Below, piece by piece: positions 34,701 through 46,000 of a stretch of DNA of 64,000 nt. This stretch comes from Vitis vinifera (Eukaryota > Streptophyta > Magnoliopsida > Vitales > Vitaceae). The stretch covers positions 20,120,501 through 20,184,500 of the forward strand of contig NC_081812.1 of the NCBI RefSeq assembly GCF_030704535.1, read 5' to 3'. How positions within the stretch are numbered: the first letter of the stretch is position 1; each line of letters starts with the position of its first letter. Below the pieces are notes generated by a model. It had not been told where the DNA came from, did not search any database, and saw only the letters and a program-made list of their open reading frames with translations. The translations under genes and the position numbers were made by a program.

Positions 34701-37700
34701 ATCGACTATAGATAAGAATATCATCAAAATAGACAACAACAAACCGTCTAATAAAAGGTTTTAATACCTGCGTCATAATCCGCATGAAGGTACTTGGAGC
34801 ATTGGTTAGTCCAAACGGCATGACTAACCACTCATACAATCCATCCTTAGTTTTGAAAGATGTCTTCCATTCATCCCCTGGTCTAATACATATTTGATGA
34901 TATCCACTTCTTAGATCAATCTTTGAGAAGATTATTGATCCAACCATCATATCTAGCATGTCATCAAGTCTTGGAATTGGAAATCGATACTTGATTGTGA
35001 TTTTGTTGATTGCACGACTATCCACACATCCGCCATGATCCATCCTTCTTTGGTGTTAGTAGGGCAGGAACTCCACAAGGACTTAGGCTTTCACGAATAA
35101 AGCCTTTAGTAAGTAATTCATCAACTTGCCTTTTCAATTCAGCATGCTCTGTTGGATTCATTCTGTAAGCTGGTAAATTTGGTAATGATGCACCGGGAAT
35201 CAAATCAATGGCATGTTGTATGTCACGCATAGGAGGGAGTTCATTAGGTAACTCTGCAAGCCACAAGTCAGAAAAGTCATCAAGGATTTTACGTGCGTTT
35301 GCTGGATATTCCTTATCTTGTTCTTTAAATTCTTCCACTTTCCGAGCCATTAAAGCAAAAATAACTTTAGTTTCCTTGCTCTCATTTTCAAATTGACACA
35401 TAGTAAGTACCTTTTTTGGTTGTGCATTCTCATCCGACTTATTAATTGGAGGGACTTCTTTCATTGGACAAAGGATCTTCTTACGTCCGTTGTGCATGAG
35501 AGCATATGTATTTTCATAGCCGTCATGTTGAACTTTTCTATCAAAGAGCTAAGGTCTTCCAAGTAAAATATGACTTACTTTAATGGGTAAGACCTCACAC
35601 CATACAGACTCTTCAAAGTCCTTACCAAAAAGGAATGTTACTAAACAACAAAAACTTACCAGGATAGAGGTGTCATTAACCCATGCTACTCTGAATGGAT
35701 TTGGATGTCTCTCTGTTTTAAGGTTTAGCTTCTCAACAAGTTCTTGTGAAGCTATGTTCAAACTGCTACCTCCATCAATGATCATGGTGCATAATCTCCC
35801 TTGGCAAGAAATACGTGTTTGGAAAATGCTAGTACGTCGCCAATCTTCTTCTCCTTTTACTTTTGGAACGGTTAATAAAGGTCGTACTACAAGACTATAT
35901 CCTTCTGTCATACCATCATAGTAGTCACATTCTTCACTAACTTCATCTTCATTGTAGGTCTCTTCTTCCTTTGGGTAACTTTCCAATTCAGATTCTGGTT
36001 CTTCAACACAAAAGTGTAAACTTTTGGTTGGGCATACAACAGCATAATGACCATGCCCACCACACTTAAAGCATAAAGGAGTCACGTCTACTTTTCTATC
36101 TCCATTACTCATTGAATTTTTACCCTTATTACCATTCTTGTAAGCCACATTCGAAGTTTGTTGAGTGTTGCCCCCACCATTCACATGATTAGGAGTTCTG
36201 AAGTTTGACGTGCTTAAAGGTTTGCTTGCTGTCCTGTTGGAGAAAGTGCTCTCAATTTGTGAACTTGGACGCCTGGAAACCCGGAATTTGAGGCCTTCTT
36301 CTATTTTGAGGGCTAGTTGATAAACGTCATCTACGGTATAAGTGTGTGCAGCTATCATCTCAAGTTGAATCTCCATTCGAAGTCCAGCTTTGTAGCGGGC
36401 TGCAAGTTGAGCATCACTTTCCCGCACTTGATTTCGAATGCTCAATTCATGGAATTCTTCTGTATATTCTTCAACGGACTTGGTACCTTGTTTAAGGGAA
36501 AACAATTTTGTATACATAAGTTGTTCATAATCAGTTGGGAGAAAGTGCTCCTTCATCTTCAACTTCATCTCGTCTCATGTGTCAATAGGCGGTTGGCCAG
36601 TTCTATGAGCTTGATTCTCGATATTATGCCACCATAGACGTGCTGCTCCTTTCAACTTTGCCTTCACAAAACGAACTTTTCTATTTTCAGGCATTGCATA
36701 CCAATCAAAGTAATCTTCCATTAACATAATCCAATCAAGAAAAGTTGTTGGATTTAGTTTTCCATAAAATTCAGCAACTTCAAGACGTACCTTTTTTGTC
36801 ACATCATCATCTAGCTCAAAAAGTTTGGCCCTTCTTTGATTCCCCATCATAAAATTGTCTTGTTCTTCGCGTGATCGATTTGGCGATTGTCTAAATTGAT
36901 GACTTGTGATCTCCTCTTCAATTGGTCGTTTTTCTTAGCTCTTTTCTAATAACTTCATGATCTCATCAAGTTTGCTATTTAGTTGTATTATAGCACCTTG
37001 ATGGGATTGTTGTGTGGCTGAAATTTCCTCCAAGCGTATTGTATCGGCATCTTGATTGCTAGAAGTTTTTTTGGAACTCATGCTTGCATAAGTTGCTCCG
37101 CTCCTTAATTGCATATGCCTTCAAGCCAAGAATTTTGGTTCTGATACCAAAATTGATGTAGGACAACCCTAGGATGGTTGCCTACACTCAAGGGTAGGTG
37201 GGCTAGGGTTTTATTTTTAGGGTGTAAGGAGAGGAACAAGGAATAAACTTTATGGTAGAGAAAATTATAAGATAAGAAATAGAGAGAAAGAAGAAACAAT
37301 AAAGAAAAGATGGAAAACCTTAGAGTCTCACTAAGGCCTTCTAGGAGTCTCACCTAGAAGAAAATCAAGGGAGTCTCACCTAGAAGAAAATCAAGGGAGT
37401 CTCACCATTGAGGGTTGCAACCTTGCAATGAAAGAAAGTATAATATTATTCATAAAAAATTCATTCCTTTGATTTACATTGATTAGCCTATTTATAGGCT
37501 TCTCTAAGAAATCCAAAGTCTACTAGGACTCTAATAACCTATTCTACTAGGACTCTAATAACCTATTCTACTAGGACTCTAATAACCTATTCTACTAGGA
37601 CTCTAATAACCTATCATGACTCAAATTCTAATTATATTAATCCTACTTAAAGTTTACTTAGGTCTTCCCTTTCTTCCTTGAATAAACTTTAAAAGGCTTT

Positions 37701-40700
37701 CCCCCATCAAATAGTCTTATTTGAGACATTATAAGTAGCATAATGGGGACATGTTTCATCCTTTTTTAACTTTCTCTTTTTTAGCAGTGTTATTATTTTG
37801 ATCATTTTTCATCAGAAACCATTAGAAAAGAAATCCCACTGCCCTCACCAAAATCTCTTATATGGAAAATAACAATCCACCACCTTCAATCACCCACCAA
37901 ACAACTTCAATCAGTTGCATGCAACACAAAGATGACCCAAAATGATTCCATTAGAGTATTGTGAGACACTTGAATTTTAGTTCATATGAGAGTCAGTCAT
38001 CATATGATTCTAATGTCTTTAGTAAGAATTCCTCCATAAAAAGGAACAGGTTTGCATTTTTGCTAGTGGGAAGTCATAAATGATGTTTGCAGCAGAAAAA
38101 CAATAGCTTGAATACCTTTTCCTTCTCGATCTGCTTCTTCAACTGAGACAATTCCAATTCCTTCTGATGCTAAGCACATCAAAGATACAATGAAAAAAAA
38201 ATCAATTATTTGGTTTATAATAGTCTACAGTTATATATAACAAATGTTTATAAATATATATATATATATATATGATAGTCTTGAAGAAAATTGGGCTGCA
38301 AAACTTTAAAAACAAAAAAACAAAAAAACAAAAAATACCAGCATCAATTTGAGATGATTAACTTCAACTTGATTCTCCCCTTCATTGGTCTGTATCAGAA
38401 GAGGCACATAGCAACGAAAAATATATATAGATGTCAAAACAAGTGCCCAATGAAAGTTGAACTTTTATAATACAGAATATAATAATTCTTTTATAGATTG
38501 AATGCAAAATTTAATGACGTTGAGATATAGAAGCCAAAAACAAAAAGCCAAATAAAAGTTGAACTTCTATAATGCATAATACAATGACAACCTCAATGCC
38601 CAAATTGTCAAAATCAGCACTAATAAGTCCTTCACTTGAGAACCGGTCATCCCTACAAATTATCAAATAACAAAAGAAATGAAATGAAGGATAGAAACTT
38701 AACCTGTTAAAGAAAGAAAAAGATAACAAAGGAATAAAACACATTCTCCTATTTTCCTCAAACGCACAACCAATGTGTCATTGGCTGCCAAGAAAGACAA
38801 AGGGAGGAAAAAACATGTTTCTTCTCCCTTGTTTTTATCTTCTAGGTGATTAAACAAAAGACATGCTTTTGACGAGAGAGGAAAAGCAATTTGAAACAAA
38901 TCTCTAGTTCCAGAATTGTCTCTCTCCATATACACCATGCAATGGTTCAGATATTATGTTGACATTTCTCTGAATGGAAAACAAGTAGAACCATGGCTTA
39001 AATCAAAGACCAATTGGCACCATAAGCAAATGTTCTAATACTAACCCAAGAGGGTCGTTTCTTGTTACAGGAGGGACAATCTGATCAGAGAACAATGTAC
39101 TCCCATTCAATATTTTAGCCGCATTACTTCCACTAGAAGCATGTTCAACGTGCAGCTCAGCAAGGGGCCTTGATTCAAGTTCTATTGTGTTTTCTGAGTC
39201 AATAACTCCCTTGCCTTCTTCAGCAGCAGCCCCACTTAGAATGCCATAGTCATTATCTGGCATCAAGCAGTTGCAAACATTCAACTTATAATTTCAAATT
39301 AATTGAATACGAAAATGTCAATCTTTGCAGTTTTATGTCAATGCTTTCGGCCTAAGGATAGTAAGCGCTTGCAAAGATGGAAAAAAAGATTGTTATACTA
39401 TCCATGACAAATAATATGACCATACAACAGAAGCATGCATTACTATGGTGACTTAATGAAGCTAGGAGTTCTCTATCACCTTAATTATACAAATGATGAA
39501 CATGAAGACGGTAGATAGATGGTTGAATATTTCAGATTTTCAATTTAAAAAACTGGAAGGTATTTCTTATATCTATAGTGAGTCCATCTAATTACCAGCT
39601 GAAGAAAATCATGACAAAATCACAGAAGAAAATCAACCTTTTAATTGCCCCTAACTATTTAATTGGTTAAAGGCATAAACAAGAAACATGATGAAGATGC
39701 AGGAGCAGTAAATAAAAGAGGATTTATGTTGTTGTAGTAGTTTCTGTCAGTGTCACACAATAATCCAGATTGAATACTCAAAATTCATGACTGTACCAAA
39801 GTTATGTTGCTTTTCAAATGGTTGCTAAGCCTCATTACTATCTCAGAAACCATCTCTCTTAAAACACAACCATTGTTTATCCATAAACTTACCTTCAATT
39901 GTATCCAATTCTCCATTCTGAATAAATTTTGCCACCTTTTCCTGGAAGGATGAATGAGTTGAAGATTCTCTAATGCAACTTTGCTCATCATTGTTGAAAG
40001 ATGGATCGATATTTGCATTAGTGACACCGCTTTCCATGATGGAACCTTTGCTTGACAATGGAACATCTTCCACCAGATCTTTCGCTTTCTCATCCTGACC
40101 TTTTTAAAGGTGCATGAGGTTATCAATAGAAGTTGGAATCATCTCAGAATGAAAATACATGCATAACTACAAAGAAACATATATTGACCTGTTGATTCAT
40201 CTTCATAATCACTGGTTGCATCCTGATTTTCAGTTAAGCTTTCCCCTACATCAAATTCATTGGTGTCTGTTTTTGTTGCACTTGAGAGAAGATCTTTAAT
40301 GTGTTTATATCCTCTCCGCCTGACAATATTTGCGAGATCTGTCCTATAGAATTTTTTTAGGCAAGTAACTACAAAGATCAAATTTGCAAATCATTTACAG
40401 ACAAGGAAACTATTCCACAAATTTTTACAGCTCAATAAAACATTTGCTACATTTTAGCATAAAAAGATCACTCTTTATGAAACTCTTTAATCAAAGGTGT
40501 TAGAACATTGTACACACCGTGGACCTAAATCCTAACAGCTTAAGCTTTTAGAAATGATGATAATTCAATGTGGTATTAGAGCTCTGATTGCTTGAAAGTC
40601 TCAAGTTTATCATTTATTCACCCATTTATTTGCAATCATAGAAGTTAGTGATTTCTTTCTGCACATTGTAGGGGCTGCACACAAGGGAGGGTGGTAAAGC

Positions 40701-43065
40701 ATAGTATACATGGTAAGAAAGTTGATATCGAAAGGAAAACAAGCATTTTGAGTAAGCTTCTTATAAAAGAAAAGTTACATAAAAAAACTTTAGCATAATA
40801 AGCTACAGTATGATAAAGTTGAGTGATCCTCCCATTTCTTAGGTGGTTATAATATTGATTTCCCTCACTTTTCCAAAGTGGTTCACAAACTTAATCTATT
40901 AGTTAGTAAACTTTGCCCCACCTTCCTTGAAAGATTCGAGGAGTCACATGTATAACTAGTGTACAAGTTAGTAGTTCTGTTCCAATCACCACCCAACTCT
41001 ACAATGTTCATCTGTATGGTTTTTAGGAAGTGAAGATGATTACTAACATTAAAATGACTTGAGAGTTTTAAGTCACTGACTGAAACTAGCCTATTTGATA
41101 GGTTGAGGGAGACATGTTCAATAAATAAGACAACTAGCTAATCCACATAATGTAAGGAGGAGGTTAGATATAGATCAGTTCCTGGTTGATCGATCAGGTT
41201 TGTCTGAAAAAGTTAAAGAAATAATAACAAATGAATTAATGTTTTCTATATATTATACATAAGTGAAAGCAATCCTGTATTGGGGATTAGTATATTATCC
41301 GTATGCAAGTAAGAATTTCAATTTGCATTAGTTGTTGACAGCAAGAGAAATTTGAAGCTAGAGTTCTAACATCATTGTTCAAGCATCAACTGATCTACAA
41401 GCTTAAGTTGTCCGAAAATGGACCCACAATGCATACCAGGTTAATAACCATAACTAACAAAAGCCTGGCCTTGTAGATATTTTTGTTATATTAGCTTTAT
41501 ATATATTTATTAATTTTATATAAATTTAATTATTTACTTCTTTCAAATGGACAAGAAAAATTTATGAACTTTATAGAAAAGAAAAAGAGAGTAAGAGAAT
41601 CATGGGCCTACCAGAAGCATAATAGTCAAGACATTGGAGAATATCCAGAAAGCTATTTCAGGAATCAGCTAATTCTAACTCTGTTTGTTCCGTTTGAAGA
41701 AAGGAAGGATCCTAACTTATCAAACCTTCTTTTAGTTGTAGAATCTCTCTTTGATTGATTAATATGAGATATTTCAAATCCTTGGTACTAATAGAATCAA
41801 ATCTCTAGTTTGACAAGAAGATCCTTTCAATTGGCTAGAATCCATAACTTGCATAAAGAACTCACAAATACACTAAGTCCAAGATGGCAACAATTAATAC
41901 ACTAGTTCACCCACCCGAATAGGTAAGGATTAGTGGTAATTTCACGTATACACTTAAGCAAAATGCATGGTGTACATTTAAGAAAAATGCACGGTGTTAC
42001 ATGCACTACCATTTTTACCACTACAATATGTATCGATTGGATGTGAAAATGAAAGAGTATTTTGACACTCGGTCACCATCTGCCACCTGACAAGGTGGTA
42101 AAATTAGGTGTAAGAGGGGTGGTGATAGTAGCATTTTTCTTCAGAAAAAACACACCTCCAACTCAAGACAATATAACCAAAATTATTGCAACAAGTCTTT
42201 ATACTCCGTCTTGAAATTCCCACCATTCCTATCCAAGCCTGGATTTAATAGATTCCGGTCCACACTTTATTAGATTCTGTTTCATTTTATCTCCCTCAAT
42301 GGAATTTTCATTTTTCATATTTTCTCATAAGATTTGCACCCTGCATTCTGAATTGGGTACTGTAATTCAGTAACACTATAACATTAGAAACCATCATTGA
42401 TGTTCTAATCTACATCAAAATTTATAATTTTTCGAGTTGTGAACAATCCGCAGTCTCAAATGAAGCCCTAACAATGCAATCCAAACCAAGTTACACTAAA
42501 TCACAACAAAAAGCTGAGTAATAATTAAAAACCTCCCATGCTGCGAAAGCTCCTTCATCGACGGGAGATGCCCCTCTGGTAGGCCGACAGCAGATACGAA
42601 CTCCCGAATGTCATTGCATAGTTCTTGGTCGCTCTTCACCTTTCTCCTAGCCCTACATTACCAAAAGAAGTCACCACCACCAATGAGAACAAGCACCCTT
42701 TAGTGGCCGAGAAATACGTTGGCAGGAAAGAAAAAAAAACCCTATCTAACCCTATCTTACTTTCCTCCTCCATTTTTTCAGCAACCAAACAGAACTTTCA
42801 TTGAGAAAACAAAAACAAAAACAAAAAACAAAAAAACAAAAACAAAAAACCTGGGTTTCTTGATAGAAGAAGCACAAAGTGGGAAGCGTCTTTGAAGTGG
42901 GTATCGGATAAGGGGGAGGCAAGGGAAAATGAAGGGCTTGGGGGGAGAGAATGAAGTTAAGGGCGGGTAGAGGGAGTGGGTTGCCATGGAAGAGAAGTGG
43001 AGCAAACCCATTTTTAGCAGACTGGGTTTAGCAGAGTGGTTAGGTGAGGATGAAAAAGTGAGCAA
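28755..43065 (-). CDS. PTST3: plastid CBM48 coiled-coil protein, PTST3-like
   Basis: Twelve exons in transcript order: 43065-42851, 42652-42533, 40343-40189, 40099-39893, 39256-39046, 38652-38592, 38389-38339, 38169-38116, 31589-31470, 30968-30844, 30390-30348, 28853-28755. All phases agree; 486 residues result. Residues 1 to about 70 are a transit peptide (Met at 43065, 43011 or 42987 possible). About 98-130 hold the conserved [15 protein letters not shown] and [16 protein letters not shown]. An acidic linker follows, then a coiled coil (about 324-398, [16 protein letters not shown] and later heptads). Residues 399-486 are a CBM48/AMPK glycogen-binding domain: [47 protein letters not shown]. 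This is the architecture of PROTEIN TARGETING TO STARCH 2/3, which bind glucans and help starch synthase 4 start starch granules. Arabidopsis PTST3 (At5g03420, recalled) sits next to the FAD synthase relative found here. PTST2 is the alternative. Intron 8 carries a whole retrotransposon. Confidence 0.85.
29640..30275 (+). mobile_element. LINE remnant, 3' end
   Basis: Inside the last intron of the PTST3-like gene. With frameshifts, the plus strand encodes a decayed zinc-binding segment like that ending plant LINE reverse transcriptases, for instance [18 protein letters not shown] from about 29850. It is followed at 30185-30270 by a LINE-type 3' end (ctttcatgtacttgggtggc, a T-rich stretch, then tatcaataataa). 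It is 5'-truncated and dead, and opposite in orientation to its host gene. Confidence 0.55.
31030..31112 (+). mobile_element. second short LINE 3' tail
   Basis: The text ttatttgtatacatcccgtg ... ttggcactttttaatat ... ttgcttataaaaaaa is a typical plant LINE 3' end with A-tail, only about 80 bases long. Flanks atatcaaatatt (31008-31019) and atatcacatatt just after the tail differ at one base and may be the target-site duplication. It lies in intron 9 of the PTST3-like gene. Confidence 0.5.
31431..31495. repeat. 32-bp tandem duplication over a splice donor
   Basis: gcattacctcctttagtcca (31431) recurs at 31463 as gcattacctccttcagtcca, and the following gaaagact is also repeated. The duplicated unit covers the last coding bases and the donor site of PTST3-like exon 9 on the minus strand, giving two donors 32 bases apart (after 31470 and after 31438). 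Confidence 0.8.
31933..32440 (-). repeat. 3' LTR of the Gypsy element
   Basis: 508 bp, TGATG to CATCA. It differs from the other LTR by five substitutions, all transitions, and by two copies instead of four of a 24-bp unit near 32310-32345. A 25-bp direct repeat (agtctcacctagaagaaaat...) also lies inside each LTR. Confidence 0.95.
32389..37081 (-). pseudogene. broken gag-pol polyprotein of the Gypsy element
   Basis: Read on the minus strand from an ATG at 37081. Gag carries a zinc knuckle [14 protein letters not shown] (about 36073-36032) and the protease motif IDGGSS follows. Reverse transcriptase has YFDD (near 34731-34720), RNase H has [13 protein letters not shown]. Integrase in the last 573-residue frame has H126, H133, C163, C166 and the D195, D257, E292 triad, then a chromodomain at about residues 490-540. 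The frame is interrupted by in-frame stops at about 36935 (TAA), 36575 (TGA), 35549 (TAG), 34492 (shortly followed by another frame start) and 34141 (TGA), and by a two-base deletion near 35030 that shifts the frame. Each is a fixed lesion in this copy, so no full polyprotein can be made. The last codons run past the polypurine tract and 52 bases into the 3' LTR. Confidence 0.9.
32443..32455 (-). other. polypurine tract of the Gypsy element
   Basis: The minus strand reads GCCGGGGAGAAT directly before the 3' LTR, the expected site for priming plus-strand DNA. It lies within the coding frame of the polyprotein C terminus. Confidence 0.7.
37138..37149 (-). other. primer-binding site of the Gypsy element
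   Basis: The minus strand reads TGGTATCAGAAC four bases inside the 5' LTR, nearly the complement of the 3' end of initiator tRNA-Met, the usual primer of plant LTR retrotransposons. Confidence 0.8.
37154..37709 (-). repeat. 5' LTR of the Gypsy element
   Basis: 556 bp, TGATG to CATCA. It is 48 bases longer than its partner because it has four instead of two copies of the unit ctattctactaggactctaa plus taac (near 37528-37617). It is expected to hold the element promoter and, in both LTRs, polyadenylation signals acting in the sense of the host gene. Confidence 0.95.
40500..40680 (+). mobile_element. possible LTR-element end with primer-binding site
   Basis: In intron 2 of the PTST3-like gene, cctaacagcttaagctttta is followed at 40571-40582 by tggtattagagc, close to the initiator tRNA-Met primer site TGGTATCAGAGC. 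LTR ends of plant Copia elements often have this look. No second LTR or coding part was seen. Confidence 0.3.
42795..42850. repeat. CAAAAA-rich low-complexity repeat
   Basis: Units of caaaaa and variants repeat just downstream (in transcript sense) of the exon 1 donor of the PTST3-like gene. On the minus strand this makes a T/G-rich intron start. Confidence 0.7.
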
Positions 43066-46000
43066 ACCCCTTTTTACGCATCATCTTAGTTATGTAAATC
43101 ATTTGAGGATGCTCTCTGTCGTATGATTTCCAAACAAAAGTTTCCCGAAAAGACCAAAAGACCAACCTCTTGTTTTCTACTTCAACTAAAAGTGATTAAA
43201 AATTTTGATTGTATTTTTATATTTATACTCCTTACATTACCTTTTTCAAATTACTTAAATTATTCCTAAATCCAAATTAATTATAAAAACCTTCTTTTAC
43301 GTCTCCTTGGTGGTTGTGGAAATAGGCTTGTTGGGCTGAATTTGGCCCAAATAAGATTCAGGTTAGAAAGCCCATACTTTAACACGCACACAGAGACCTT
43401 GGACAAGGGCCCTTTCCCCATATCCTATGATGTCATCATCCCTGCTAGGGGACTGTGCCTTGCCTTAAAAGGCTTCATGCATTACGAAAATATTTCACAT
43501 ATCATACCAGGAAACAGTCATGTCAATATCTTATTCATACCCTTTTTTATTTTCCAAAATCCGAAAGATTTATATTAGGTTTTTAATTTTTATCCATCCA
43601 GCTGGATGGGTATATATGATAATTTACAAATATTTGTTTCCGTACGTCATGAGGTGGAGACCCGGGTTTGAGTGTCTCATAGGGATCTGCAGGTTCCACG
43701 CGTGAGTCCCGACGAATGACTTCCCCCCACACGAGCCACACCCACGTGTCAAGGGGAAATGGTGTGGACACACTCCTTTTGGTACGTGAGGCTCACTCGC
43801 TAAGCAGTAACCGCGAGAGGCCCTTGTGACGATCGTGGGGCCAACGTCCCTGCGAAGACAAGATCAAGGCCGTACATCGAAATGATTGATTGATTGAGTC
43901 AACAAACACAAAGCCTTCATCATGCCCCACAGTTAAGATCAAATCAGCCCATACTCAGTTTGCCACGTTTCGTCCACAAACGCCTCACACGTGTCCTCAC
44001 AATCATTTTTTTTTTCACGGCATTGTATCTCACGTGGTGTGGAGTGGCCTACGCATCGCGTGACGTCACCATGACAGCCGAGATCTTTTGTCCATTTCGT
44101 ATCTCAGTTATTGGATAAACGGGCTCGTTTTGAGGGTAAATAACGAGAATGCCACTGCACTGCACAGAAGGGTTAATGATGTGATCAGTCATGATCACGT
44201 AACGCCAAATGATGGGGCCACGGATCTGAATCACCCGTTTCGTTGACTTTTGGAATCATGTGGCTTGTCCGAGTCAGAGTCATCCTGACCATTTGATTAC
44301 TGCCCGACCCTACTGATCATCATCATCATCATATGTCCCATTCAAACTAGACAAACACCACACTGATTGATGAGATTGTACAGTAACTACGGAGACAAAA
44401 CGGAGAAAATTATAGACAGATTCTGTGTAGCTGATGCAGTGAACATGGCTCCCCTCTTCCCTTTTCTTTTTCAATTTTAATAAAAACCCTAGAAAAATGT
44501 TACCGTACTGGTTTTTCAAATTAAGATTCTGCCGGCAAAGATTAAAAAAGAAAAACTCAGAAAGAGAGTTTGATTCGTAGAACCTTATAATAACATGGCC
44601 TCAGTGCTTGAGAAGTTGTGGTTGCGGGTCAATTGTTGATTCTCCCCCTCTTTATTTTTTTTTGTAAGTCCAATTTATCTACAATATCCCTCCCACGCTC
44701 CCCACGTAGGTACATCTGTAGAACCCTTATTCTTTACGTATATGCATGAGCTTTTTTTAAGTATTATCATTCCTAACTAGCTATGCAATAAAACTATATA
44801 ATATAACCCAACGGCTGTGCAATAATGTACCTTCGAATGGTGCGTGAAGTATATATCTGTAATTTCTGACAGACTTTATGGAGAAAAAGAAAAAGGAAGT
44901 GGTACTTGTACATCTGGGTTTGTCCCAGTCATCCAAGTGTTTACGGTATATGGTATATGAATGATTAGCAGATACTAATTAGGTGCGACACACTCCGGGA
45001 TTGTTACATGCATCCATTCATTGATTGATGACAAACATTCATGGGGTAGGAGCTTTGACTTGCATGCATGGAGAAAAGATTCGGTAGTTAGAATTGTGAA
45101 AAGAAATTTATTAAAAACAATTATAAAGTAGAGGGCGTCCGAAAATATTAATTAAATTTATTTATTTTTTAATGCAAACAATGATTAGAGATGTAACCAA
45201 AGGCTGAGAAATGGTTCGCCAATGCATGTCGTTAGGTAAGATAACAACACTACAAGCATACACGCAAACCTTGAGCTTTCTTTTCATACTAGACTTGGGG
45301 ATTTTGTGGTTTGTTTCCAGAAGCAGGTCCTCTTCGGATAATTGTTGAAATTGGAAGCTTGTGTTATGAAAGTCAAGGACGTCCTGTTCTATTCTAGTTA
45401 ATGGTGTTCACTGATGAGGATGTGTTCTTCTTCTTCTTCATCTTCTATCTTTCTCATTGGCTCAAGTAAACGAACTTGACCGGATGCTTCCATTTAATTC
45501 TTCCACAATCAAGACGATGCCTTCGTAATGAATGCCCATATGTATGCGCATACTTTCAACAACTCCTTCCCCAAGGCGCAGTAGATGGGAAAAAAGGGGT
45601 AACGTTAAGGTTACACACAGAAGGCATCGCAAAGAAAAACAATTGAAAGAACAGATAGACCCTAGTAGAGCTACAAGTCCCATCTATGGCAGCTCCCTCA
45701 CGTCTGCATTAGCTTGATGATGTTTTGCTTTTTATAAACATATCTTATGAGACATCAATAATGCAATGCGTTTTGTCTAACTTGGTAATAGAATCATTTA
45801 GTGAATGAAAGGGAGACTATGGCTGCTTCACACTGATCATAAGTTAATCACCTCTGACCAAAACAACTGTGACGGCATGATCGTATTGTACTATTTGGAT
45901 TTCAAGTATCAGAATTATTTTCTGATTGACCCTTGTTAATTAAATTTTATTGGAAGCATGAGCCCATGATGCTTCATAAGATCATCAATAACTGATCGTT

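Larger units (their letters stand above)
31933..37709 (-). mobile_element. Ty3/Gypsy chromovirus LTR retrotransposon, degenerate
   Basis: A complete 5777-bp insertion in intron 8 of the PTST3-like gene, in the same orientation as that gene. It has two LTRs bounded by TGATG...CATCA and a perfect 5-bp target duplication AATAG (31928-31932 and 37710-37714). A primer-binding site and polypurine tract sit inside the LTRs. The coding order gag, protease, reverse transcriptase, RNase H, integrase, chromodomain is that of a chromovirus of the Ty3/Gypsy group. LTR identity is about 99 percent outside a minisatellite, so insertion is recent, yet the coding region is broken in several places. It can move only with help, if at all. 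Confidence 0.95.

Noticed and set aside
42778-42850. Phe/Val-rich C-terminal extension of the first PTST3-like exon
   Set aside because: This is read-through into the intron; the donor CAG|GTTTTTTG at 42851 joins in phase to the conserved exon at 42652.
45462-45717. Frames on both strands in the divergent intergenic region
   Set aside because: Short, overlapping, without domain or splice context.
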